Part shown: piece after piece, positions 35,287 through 42,427 of the stretch
How the letters are laid out: each line of letters starts with the position of its first letter
Position numbering within the stretch: the first letter of the stretch is position 1
Source: Flavobacterium sp.
GTDB lineage: Bacteria; Bacteroidota; Bacteroidia; Flavobacteriales; Flavobacteriaceae
Assembly (NCBI RefSeq): GCF_013822155.1
Contig: NZ_PNJW01000001.1
Span: forward strand, 1-64,000
Length of the DNA: 64,000 nucleotides
Reading direction: 5' to 3'
Notes under the pieces: model-generated
The model's database searches: none
What the model saw: the letters and a program-made list of their open reading frames with translations, nothing else
What the model was told of the DNA's origin: nothing
Translations under genes and position numbers: made by a program

Positions 35287-35739
35287 ATGACAAAAATCAG
35301 AATCACCAAACAGTTCAGTTTTGAAACCGGTCATGCCTTGTATGGGTACGATGGGAAGTGTAAAAACGTGCACGGTCACAGCTATAAACTTTCGGTTACG
35401 GTTTCGGGAACGCCTATTTTAGATGCGTCGCATGTTAAATTTGGTATGGTTATCGATTTTGGTGATTTGAAAAAAATTGTCAAAGAAGAAATTGTGGACC
35501 AATTTGATCATGCCACGGTTTTTAATCAAAATACGCCCCATGTGGAGTTGGCCAATGAGCTTAAAAACAGAGGCCATCATGTCATTTTGGTTGACTATCA
35601 GCCTACGAGTGAAAACATGGTGACTGATTTTGCTGCAAGAATTAAAAACCGATTGCCCCACGATGTTGAACTCCATTCGTTAAAATTGCAGGAAACCGAG
35701 AGTTCCTTTGCGGAATGGTATGCCTCGGATAATACCTAA
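35287..35739 (+). CDS. queD: 6-carboxytetrahydropterin synthase (PTPS family)
   Basis: This 150-residue enzyme of the 6-pyruvoyltetrahydropterin synthase fold probably makes 6-carboxy-tetrahydropterin from dihydroneopterin triphosphate for queuosine and 7-deazaguanine synthesis. The zinc ligands His16, His29 and His31 are in FETGHALYG and NVHGHSYKL, and Cys25 is the catalytic Cys. FDHATVFN and the C-terminal LQETESSFAEWY with the substrate Glu are also present. A pterin-making PTPS is the alternative. It has its own promoter element, and lpxH follows on the same strand. Confidence 0.86.
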   Translation: MTKIRITKQFSFETGHALYGYDGKCKNVHGHSYKLSVTVSGTPILDASHVKFGMVIDFGDLKKIVKEEIVDQFDHATVFNQNTPHVELANELKNRGHHVILVDYQPTSENMVTDFAARIKNRLPHDVELHSLKLQETESSFAEWYASDNT

Positions 35740-35787
35740 CCCATTTAACAGTTCCTTTGTGACTTGTTTCAACCAGATAAAAAGAAT

Positions 35788-36543
35788 ATGACAGCGGTTA
35801 AACCCACTAAACTATATTTCGCTTCCGACCAGCATTTTGGAGCTCCAACGCCGGAACAGAGTTTTCCGCGGGAGCAAAAATTTGTGGCTTGGCTTGATGA
35901 GATCAAGCACGATGCCACGGCTTTGTTTTTATTGGGTGATTTGTTTGATTTTTGGTTTGAATATAAAACCGTAGTGCCGAAAGGATTTGTGCGGGTTTTA
36001 GGCAAACTGGCTGAACTGAGTGACCGCGGTATTCCGATTTATTTTTTTGTAGGCAATCATGATTTATGGATGACGGATTATTTTGAAAAAGAATTACACA
36101 TTCCCGTTTTTCATGATAATCAAGAATATACTTTTGACGGTAAAACGTTTTTAATTGGTCACGGTGACGGTAAAGGACCGGGTGATAAAGGGTATAAACG
36201 CATGAAAAAAGTGTTTGTTCATCCGTTTTCGAAATGGCTTTTCCGTTGGTTACATCCCGATCTTGGGGTTAAACTAGCTCAATATCTTTCCGTAAAAAAC
36301 AAATTGATTTCCGGTGCCGAAGATGTAAAATTTTTAGGCGAAGAAAACGAATGGTTGGTGCAATATACCAAACGAAAACTCACCCAAAAGCATTATGATT
36401 ACTTTGTCTTTGGTCATCGTCATTTGCCTTTGCAATTAGCGGTAGGTGAAAATTCCACTTACGTGAATTTAGGCGATTGGATTGGCTATTTTACCTATGG
36501 TGTTTTTGACGGAGAAAAATTTGAGTTGAAAAAGTTTGACTAG
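35788..36543 (+). CDS. lpxH: UDP-2,3-diacylglucosamine diphosphatase
   Basis: LpxH removes UMP from UDP-2,3-diacylglucosamine to give lipid X in lipid A synthesis at the inner membrane. The 251-residue metallophosphoesterase has ASDQHFG, LLGDLFDFWFE, FFVGNHDLW, IGHGDGKGPG and FGHRHLP in order, the full set of metal ligands. The frame opens earlier at a TTG at 35764. The ATG at 35788 (MTAVKPTKLYFASDQ) is the sensible start. A near-consensus TTCCTTTG at 35752-35759 precedes it. Its stop is immediately adjacent to the stop of convergent recJ. Confidence 0.88.
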   Translation: MTAVKPTKLYFASDQHFGAPTPEQSFPREQKFVAWLDEIKHDATALFLLGDLFDFWFEYKTVVPKGFVRVLGKLAELSDRGIPIYFFVGNHDLWMTDYFEKELHIPVFHDNQEYTFDGKTFLIGHGDGKGPGDKGYKRMKKVFVHPFSKWLFRWLHPDLGVKLAQYLSVKNKLISGAEDVKFLGEENEWLVQYTKRKLTQKHYDYFVFGHRHLPLQLAVGENSTYVNLGDWIGYFTYGVFDGEKFELKKFD

Positions 36544-38232
36544 TTACGCTAAGTCTTTCGCCCGCAATTGAACCGTTACATTTCCATTGAATTCGTTTTC
36601 ATCAATACAATAGACTAAATCAAACGGGTTTTTATCTTTGGTTCGTTCCAATTTGTTTCCCAACCCAAAACCAATTACACCATATCCTTCCGAATTATTT
36701 TGCTTGACAAATAATTTCAAATGCTCGTCATTTTGCCCGATGGTTTTTCCGTAACCGGTATCGACGACCTTTTTAGTCAGGAAAACGGGCGTCATGTTTT
36801 CGGGGCCAAACGGTTCAAATTGGTTTAAAAGTCGGATGAGTTTTGGGTTAATTTCTTTCAATTCTATTTCAGCATCAATCGAAATTTCGGGAATCAATAA
36901 ATCCGGATGAATGGATTCCTGCACTACTTTTTCAAAAGCCTCTTTGAAAGCCGCATAATTTTCTTCTTTCAAGGTCATGCCGGCGGCATACATGTGTCCG
37001 CCAAACTGTTCTAAATGTTCCGCACATTTTTCCAAGGCATTGTAAATATCAAAATCTTTCACGGAACGGGCTGAGGCAGCGAGTTTATCGCCGCTTTTGG
37101 TAAAAACCAAGGTTGGTCTGTAATAGGTTTCTGTTAAACGGGAAGCCACAATTCCGATGACACCCTTGTGCCACTTTTCGTGAAAGACAACCGTTGTAAA
37201 CTTCTCTTTTTCCTGATTTTCTTCAATTTGAGCGAGAGCTTCCACCGTTATTTGTTTGTCCAATTCTTTTCGGTCCACGTTATACCCTTCAATTTCGGCG
37301 GCAAATTGTTCGGCTTGTTCCAGGTTGAATTCGGTTAATAATTCTACCGCGTGGTTGCCGTGTTTAATTCTACCGGCGGCATTAATTCGGGGAGCGATGA
37401 TAAACACCACATCGGTTATGGTCAGTATTTTTTTCTTCAGGTTTTGAATCAAAGCTTTTATGCCGGGTCTGGGGTTTTTGTTAATGACTTCTAATCCAAA
37501 TTTGGCTAAAATTCGGTTTTCACCCGTCATGGGAACAATATCAGCCGCAATGGCTGTAGCCACCAAATCCAAATACGGCAGTAAGTCATCTATGGATTGT
37601 CCTCTGTTTTGAGCTAAAGCCTGAATGAGTTTGAAACCCACGCCGCACCCACATAATTCGTCGTAGGGATAGGAACAATCGTCTCTTTTAGGGTCTAAAA
37701 CGGCAATGGCTTTAGGCAAATTATCTCCCGGTCTATGGTGGTCGCAGATGATGAAGTCAATGTTTCTTTCGTTAGCATATTCCACATGGTCGATTGATTT
37801 GATTCCGCAATCGAGAGCAATGATGAGCGAGAACCCGTTGTCGTCTGCAAAGTCAATTCCTTTGAAAGAAATGCCATAGCCTTCGTCGTATCGGTCAGGA
37901 ATGTAGGTTGCCACATTCGGATAATAACTTCTTAAATAAGCCGAAACCAAAGAGACCGCTGTAGTGCCGTCGACATCATAATCGCCGAAAACCAAAATAT
38001 TCTCTTGGTTCGCCATCGCTGTTTCAATTCGATTGACCGCTTTATCCATATCTTTCATCAAGTATGGATTGTGTAAATCCGCTAAAGTAGGTTTGAAAAA
38101 TTGACGTGCCTGCTCGTAGGTAGAAATTCCTCTTTGAACCAACAACGTAGCAATACGCTCGTCCACCTTTAGCTGAGCGGCTAAGGATGAAACTAGGTGA
38201 GCCTCCGGTTTTGTTTTTAATGTCCAACGCAT
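36544..38232 (-). CDS. recJ: Single-stranded-DNA-specific exonuclease RecJ
   Basis: RecJ is a 5'-3' ssDNA exonuclease acting in recombination and mismatch repair. The 562-residue protein has the DHH motifs FGDYDVDGTTAVSL (Asp84, Asp86, Asp88), ALDCGIKS (Asp141) and ICDHHRPGD (Asp164-His165-His166), and the DHHA1 motif HMYAAGMTL near residue 410. A C-terminal OB-like region follows. The length is typical. Its stop codon abuts the stop of lpxH with no terminator between, so the transcripts probably overlap. Confidence 0.93.
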   Translation of the reverse strand: MRWTLKTKPEAHLVSSLAAQLKVDERIATLLVQRGISTYEQARQFFKPTLADLHNPYLMKDMDKAVNRIETAMANQENILVFGDYDVDGTTAVSLVSAYLRSYYPNVATYIPDRYDEGYGISFKGIDFADDNGFSLIIALDCGIKSIDHVEYANERNIDFIICDHHRPGDNLPKAIAVLDPKRDDCSYPYDELCGCGVGFKLIQALAQNRGQSIDDLLPYLDLVATAIAADIVPMTGENRILAKFGLEVINKNPRPGIKALIQNLKKKILTITDVVFIIAPRINAAGRIKHGNHAVELLTEFNLEQAEQFAAEIEGYNVDRKELDKQITVEALAQIEENQEKEKFTTVVFHEKWHKGVIGIVASRLTETYYRPTLVFTKSGDKLAASARSVKDFDIYNALEKCAEHLEQFGGHMYAAGMTLKEENYAAFKEAFEKVVQESIHPDLLIPEISIDAEIELKEINPKLIRLLNQFEPFGPENMTPVFLTKKVVDTGYGKTIGQNDEHLKLFVKQNNSEGYGVIGFGLGNKLERTKDKNPFDLVYCIDENEFNGNVTVQLRAKDLA

Positions 38233-38274
38233 AGTATAAAATTTTGAATGGCGGTTAGTATTTCATGATAGAAA

Positions 38275-38282
38275 CAAATTTA
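38275..38282 (-). promoter_or_regulatory. -7 promoter element (TAAATTTG) for recJ
   Basis: On the minus strand TAAATTTG lies 42 nt before the recJ ATG. No -33 TTG is obvious. Confidence 0.35.
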
Positions 38283-38359
38283 ATGTGTTTTCGTTTAATA
38301 CCATTACTTTGAGGAGAGAAAAAATTGGGAGAGAGGGGGTTAAACTCGAAAAAAAGAAG

Positions 38360-38367
38360 TATATTTG
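38360..38367 (+). promoter_or_regulatory. -7 promoter element (TATATTTG) for hipBA
   Basis: A TAnnTTTG match lies 10 nt before the left copy of the direct repeat and 74 nt before the chosen hipB ATG. Transcription would start at about the first base of the repeat. Confidence 0.5.
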
Positions 38368-38376
38368 TATATTAAA

Positions 38377-38422
38377 TGTTTCATTATTGTGTTAAATTGA
38401 CTTTTATGTATCAAACTAGTTA
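38377..38422 (+). repeat. Left copy of the direct repeat flanking hipBA
   Basis: TGTTTCATTAT, 19 nt, TGTATCAAA, 3 nt, GTTA. The same blocks at the same spacings occur after hipA at 40028-40073 (33 of 46 positions identical). Within each copy TGTNTCA occurs twice, 30 bp apart. This copy sits between the promoter and hipB. Confidence 0.55.
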
Positions 38423-38441
38423 CAATAAAAATTGGTATGCG

Positions 38442-38729
38442 ATGACTGATGCCGTAGTAGTAAAGACACTATGTGCCAGTTTGAAACAAATGCGTTTAAA
38501 CCAGAATCTTTCCCAAGAAGAGCTGGCAGAACGATGTGGTTTAAGTCGAATAACCATCAGCCGTATGGAAACCGGTCAAGCCATTAATTTGTTAACCATG
38601 GTGCAGCTCATGCGGGCTTTAGGCAAATTAGACCTCTTCAACTACTTGAATGAAGAGCCCGAAATCAGTCCGATGAAAGTAATGGAAGAACGAGCAAAAT
38701 ACCGTAAAAAAGCCTCCCCTTCCAAATAA
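38442..38729 (+). CDS. HipB-like XRE-family antitoxin/regulator
   Basis: The 95-residue DNA-binding protein has a Cro/CI HTH (LSQEELAERCGLSRITISRMETG) and a C-terminal LMRALGKLDLFNYL. It precedes hipA by 2 nt, the classic hipBA order, and should bind HipA and repress its own promoter. In-frame ATGs also exist at 38376 and 38406. The first is the transcription-start region and overlaps the direct repeat, so MTDAVVVKTLCASLKQ at 38442 is preferred. If 38406 is used, the protein is 12 residues longer. Confidence 0.82.
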   Translation: MTDAVVVKTLCASLKQMRLNQNLSQEELAERCGLSRITISRMETGQAINLLTMVQLMRALGKLDLFNYLNEEPEISPMKVMEERAKYRKKASPSK

Positions 38730-38731
38730 CC

Positions 38732-40021
38732 ATGAATACCCTAGCGGCTATAAAAATATGGAATCATCGGGTAGGAGCTATCCTTTGGGACGAATCAAAA
38801 AATGTCGGTTTTTTTGAGTTTGATAAAGACTTTGTCAAACTTCCGTTTGATTTATCTCCCCTTATGTTGCCTATCGAAGATGCCCGAAAAGGTCGTCGGG
38901 TGTATTCTTTTCCCTTTTTGAACTATGAAACCTTTAAAGGATTACCCGGTTTATTAGCCGATAGTTTGCCGGATAAATTCGGGAATCAGGTTATCGATGC
39001 ATGGCTGGCTCAACAAGGCCGTTCCTCCCAACTTTTTAATCCGGTTGACCGGCTTTGTTACATTGGCAAACGCGGAATGGGAGCCTTGGAATTTGAGCCC
39101 GAATCCGGGCAACTCGCCACCCCTTCGAACCCCTTGGAAATTGAAGCCTTAGTGCAATTTGCCCGAGAAGTGCTGGACCAACGAGCCACCTTCAAAACAA
39201 ATTTACAATCCGAAAACGGATTTTCTGACCTCCTTCAAGTAGGAAGTTCTGCCGGCGGTGCCCGAGCAAAAGCCATTGTAGCCTACAACCCTTCCACCGG
39301 AGAAGTCCGTTCCGGTCAAATAGATGGTTTAGCAGGCTATGATTATTGGCTTATCAAATTTGACGGTGTAACCAATCATCAATTGGGCGATCCAAAAGGA
39401 TATGGAAACATTGAATATGCCTATTACTTAATGGCTCAAGCAGCCGGAATAACCATGATGGAAAGTCAGTTGAAAAAAGAAAATCAGCGGGCCCATTTTA
39501 TGACCAAACGGTTTGACCGCCTTAATAATCAAAAAACGCACACACAAACCCTGTGTGGATTGGCTCACTTTGATTACAATATGCCCGGTGCCTATTCCTA
39601 TGAACAAGCCTTTCAAATAATGCGGCAAATGCAACTGCCCTATACCGACATGGAAGAATTGTTCCGAAGAATGGTTTTTAACATCATGGCCAGAAACCAA
39701 GATGATCACACCAAAAACATCTCATTTCTCATGAATCCGGAAGGGAAATGGTCACTTTCACCTGCTTATGATATTACATTTGCTTATAATCCTTCCAATT
39801 TTTGGTTAAAATCACATCAAATGACCATCAATGGAAAAAAAGACAATCTCAACTTAACCGATGTTTTGGCTGTCGCAAAAAATGTACATCTAAAAAAACC
39901 GACTCAACTTATTCAGGAATGCCTAGAGGCTATTGAAAGATGGGGAGAATTTGCAGACGCTGCTTTTATTAATTCCGAGCAACAAGCAGAAATCAAGGGA
40001 TTGTTTAACCTCTTAATGTAA
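38732..40021 (+). CDS. HipA-like serine/threonine kinase toxin
   Basis: The 429-residue protein is full-length HipA-like. Nucleotide-binding and catalytic motifs are VGSSAGGARAKA (170-181), RNQDDHTKN with Asp324 and His326, and the Mg-binding SPAYD (Asp347). LPDKFGN near residue 79 is also family-typical. In E. coli, HipA phosphorylates glutamyl-tRNA synthetase and causes dormancy. No part looks lost. The GC content and codon choice are richer than in the neighbours, and the pair is framed by a direct repeat, suggesting a mobile history. Confidence 0.85.
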   Translation: MNTLAAIKIWNHRVGAILWDESKNVGFFEFDKDFVKLPFDLSPLMLPIEDARKGRRVYSFPFLNYETFKGLPGLLADSLPDKFGNQVIDAWLAQQGRSSQLFNPVDRLCYIGKRGMGALEFEPESGQLATPSNPLEIEALVQFAREVLDQRATFKTNLQSENGFSDLLQVGSSAGGARAKAIVAYNPSTGEVRSGQIDGLAGYDYWLIKFDGVTNHQLGDPKGYGNIEYAYYLMAQAAGITMMESQLKKENQRAHFMTKRFDRLNNQKTHTQTLCGLAHFDYNMPGAYSYEQAFQIMRQMQLPYTDMEELFRRMVFNIMARNQDDHTKNISFLMNPEGKWSLSPAYDITFAYNPSNFWLKSHQMTINGKKDNLNLTDVLAVAKNVHLKKPTQLIQECLEAIERWGEFADAAFINSEQQAEIKGLFNLLM

Positions 40022-40027
40022 CTTAAT

Positions 40028-40073
40028 TGTTTCATTATAGTTATTTTTTGAGCTTATTGTATCAAAAAAGTTA
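40028..40073 (+). repeat. Right copy of the direct repeat flanking hipBA
   Basis: TGTTTCATTAT (40028-40038), 19 nt, TGTATCAAA (40058-40066), 3 nt, GTTA (40070-40073). It starts 7 nt after the hipA stop and ends before rsmI, where no promoter is needed. This argues for a duplication or excision scar as well as for an operator. Confidence 0.55.
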
Positions 40074-40078
40074 TATTT

Positions 40079-40756
40079 TTATTTAACTGATTTGCCGCCT
40101 ACCACCACTACAATTTCTCCTTTAGCGGGTTTATTTTCAAAGTGTTTTAGGACTTCCGCGGCTGTACCGCGAACGGTTTCTTCATGAAGTTTAGACAGTT
40201 CTCTGGACACCGAAACCGGTCTATCTGCCCCAAAATAGTTTACAAATTCAGCGAGTGTTTTTGTTAATTTATGCGGAGACACATAAAAAATCATCGTTCT
40301 GACTTCGTCGGCTAAGGCTAAAAAACGGGTTTGTCTTCCTTTTTTATCCGGAAGGAATCCTTCAAACACAAACTTATCATTAGGCAATCCGCTGTTCACT
40401 AAAGCCGGCACAAAAGCCGTTGCTCCGGGCAAACATTCTACTTCGATTTTATTTTCGACACAAGCCCTGGTCAACAAAAAACCCGGATCGGAAATGGCCG
40501 GTGTTCCGGCATCGGAAATCAAAGCAATCGTTTCTCCTGACTGTAATCGTTTAATCAATCCTTCCACCGTTTTGTGTTCATTGTGCATGTGGTGGCTTTG
40601 CATGTGCGTGCCAATTTCGAAATGCTTCAATAATTTCCCGCTGTTTCGGGTGTCTTCTGCCAAGATACAATCTACTTCTTTGAGCACTTTAATGGCTCTA
40701 AAAGTCATGTCTTCCAGGTTTCCGATGGGTGTGGGAACGATGTACAGTTTGGACAT
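40079..40756 (-). CDS. rsmI: 16S rRNA (cytidine(1402)-2'-O)-methyltransferase
   Basis: RsmI methylates the ribose of C1402 in the 16S rRNA decoding centre using SAM. The 225-residue protein is a tetrapyrrole methylase-fold enzyme with LYIVPTPIGNLEDMTFRA, CILAEDTRNSGKLLKHF, LISDAGTPAISDPG and the ending KGEIVVVVGGKS, all RsmI hallmarks. It is shorter than the E. coli protein because the C-terminal extension is missing, as is usual in Bacteroidota. Its ATG follows directly on the stop of the Glu-rich protein upstream. Confidence 0.92.
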   Translation of the reverse strand: MSKLYIVPTPIGNLEDMTFRAIKVLKEVDCILAEDTRNSGKLLKHFEIGTHMQSHHMHNEHKTVEGLIKRLQSGETIALISDAGTPAISDPGFLLTRACVENKIEVECLPGATAFVPALVNSGLPNDKFVFEGFLPDKKGRQTRFLALADEVRTMIFYVSPHKLTKTLAEFVNYFGADRPVSVSRELSKLHEETVRGTAAEVLKHFENKPAKGEIVVVVGGKSVK

Positions 40757-41701
40757 TTAGGCAAATTTTTTCTCTACCAAATTCATAAAACGAGCGGCAT
40801 AATCTTCTTTTCCCTCCCAATTATTATAGTCGGGTTTTACCATATCCTCTACAAAACTTTGTGCTTCATCAAATGAATCATAGGTACTGATTTGAGAAAC
40901 CACGCGGTTAAAATCCTCGTTACTTCCGGCAAATAGATGTTTTACAAAAGCAATTCGGTCATTTAGTCCGATGTTAATGCCTTTGATTAAAGTGTCGTTT
41001 AACGATGCGATTTTGTGCTCCATTTTAGCCGCAAAAACTTCCGCTTTTATTTCCGGCACAAAAGTTTCTTCCGCTTTTTCAAAGGCCATTTCTGAAGCTC
41101 TTTCCACTTCTTTCGGAACGTCGTTGACTTTTACAAAATCCGGTTCTTTATAATCTGAGCCCAATAAGTCTTCGAACAAAATTTGTTTTTGCTCTAATTT
41201 TGGAGCTGTTTTCTCTTCCTCCTCCTCTATTGATAATTCAAAAATCGGATTGAAAAGAGGTTCTATTGTTTCTGTTTTACTTTCTTCTTCCAACACCTCT
41301 TCCATTGCTGCTACTGTTTCAGGTTCAGGAACAATTTCTTCTTCGGTTAATTCTTCCACTGCTTCCGAAACTACTTCCTCAACAGTCGGTACTTCTGCTA
41401 CTGGTTCTTCTTGCACTGTTTCTTCAATAGGTGCTTCTTGAACAAGCATTGGCTCAACTGTAACTTCTTCCTTTGTCGCAATAGGTTGGGCAACGGCTAC
41501 TGTATTTAATTTTTCTTCCAATTCTTCGGCAGAAATTTCCTCTTTCAATACATTAATATTTTCTTCATAAAAACGAAGAATGGCTAGTTTTTCATATAAT
41601 TTTTGAGCTTCCTGATGCAATTGTATTACATCTTCTTTGCCTTTTAATTTTAAAACTCGGTGGGCAATGCTGATTAAATCGGCTTCTAACTTTTTCTTCA
41701 T
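40757..41701 (-). CDS. Glu-rich conserved hypothetical protein
   Basis: The 314-residue protein has three parts. Residues 1-65 are basic and helical (ADLISIAHRVLKLKGKEDVI). Residues about 65-170 are a low-complexity Glu/Val/Pro tract with many VEE/PEE repeats. A helical C-terminal domain (ASLNDTLIKGINIGLNDRIAFVKHLFAGSNEDFN) looks conserved. The stop is immediately followed by the rsmI ATG, so they are cotranslated. No catalytic motif is visible. It is probably a cytoplasmic scaffold or partner protein. Confidence 0.72.
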   Translation of the reverse strand: MKKKLEADLISIAHRVLKLKGKEDVIQLHQEAQKLYEKLAILRFYEENINVLKEEISAEELEEKLNTVAVAQPIATKEEVTVEPMLVQEAPIEETVQEEPVAEVPTVEEVVSEAVEELTEEEIVPEPETVAAMEEVLEEESKTETIEPLFNPIFELSIEEEEEKTAPKLEQKQILFEDLLGSDYKEPDFVKVNDVPKEVERASEMAFEKAEETFVPEIKAEVFAAKMEHKIASLNDTLIKGINIGLNDRIAFVKHLFAGSNEDFNRVVSQISTYDSFDEAQSFVEDMVKPDYNNWEGKEDYAARFMNLVEKKFA

Positions 41702-41803
41702 AACTTTTAAAATTATATTGACTATAGCGTTTAGAATTTTATAAATTTGTTACTGATACAAAATAACATAAAAATATGTTGTTCACCGCTAGAAAAGTAG
41801 AAA

Positions 41804-42424
41804 ATGTTTCTTGAAAATACCGTAAATCATAAAGAACAATTTGGTTGGATTGAAGTCATCTGCGGATCGATGTTCTCGGGAAAGACCGAAGAGCTTATTC
41901 GAAGACTGAAAAGAGCTCAATTTGCTAAACAAAAAGTGGAGATTTTTAAGCCTGCCATCGATACGCGTTATCACGATGAGATGGTGGTTTCTCATGATGC
42001 CAATGAAATTCGTTCGACTCCCGTTCCTGCGGCTGCTAATATTCGTATTTTGGCTCAAGGTTGTGATGTAGTGGGCATAGACGAAGCTCAGTTTTTTGAT
42101 GATGAAATAGTGACCATTTGCAATGATTTGGCCAATTCAGGAATTCGCGTGATTGTGGCCGGTTTAGACATGGATTTTAAAGGAAATCCGTTTGGGCCAA
42201 TGCCTGCTTTGATGGCAACAGCAGAATATGTCACTAAAGTGCACGCCGTTTGTACCCGCACCGGGAATTTAGCCAATTACAGTTTCCGAAAAGCAGATAA
42301 TGATAAATTGGTTATGCTAGGTGAAACGGAAGAATATGAACCTTTAAGCAGAGCCGCCTATTATCATGCCCTTCGCGAACAAGCGGAACACAAAACGGAA
42401 AACACAAACAAACCTAAATCCTAA
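41804..42424 (+). CDS. tdk: Thymidine kinase
   Basis: The enzyme phosphorylates thymidine in the salvage pathway. The 206-residue protein has the P-loop [14 protein letters not shown] (21-28 core), [12 protein letters not shown] (Walker B) and the lasso region [15 protein letters not shown]. The usual structural zinc site needs two CxxC/CxxH pairs. Only the first Cys (in VCTRTG) remains and the second pair is replaced by LSRAAYYH, so zinc is probably not bound. It is followed 3 nt later by the GTG start of murF-alr. Confidence 0.9.
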   Translation: MFLENTVNHKEQFGWIEVICGSMFSGKTEELIRRLKRAQFAKQKVEIFKPAIDTRYHDEMVVSHDANEIRSTPVPAAANIRILAQGCDVVGIDEAQFFDDEIVTICNDLANSGIRVIVAGLDMDFKGNPFGPMPALMATAEYVTKVHAVCTRTGNLANYSFRKADNDKLVMLGETEEYEPLSRAAYYHALREQAEHKTENTNKPKS

Positions 42425-42427
42425 CCG

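Noticed and set aside
38376..38441. hipB start at ATG 38376 or 38406
   Set aside because: The first is at the expected transcription start and within the direct repeat; homology-like sequence begins at MTDAVVV. The 38406 start cannot be excluded.
41250..41441. Ser/Thr-rich + strand frame
   Set aside because: It is antisense to the Glu-rich tract, whose GAA/GAG codons read as TTC/CTC or Ser-rich in other frames.
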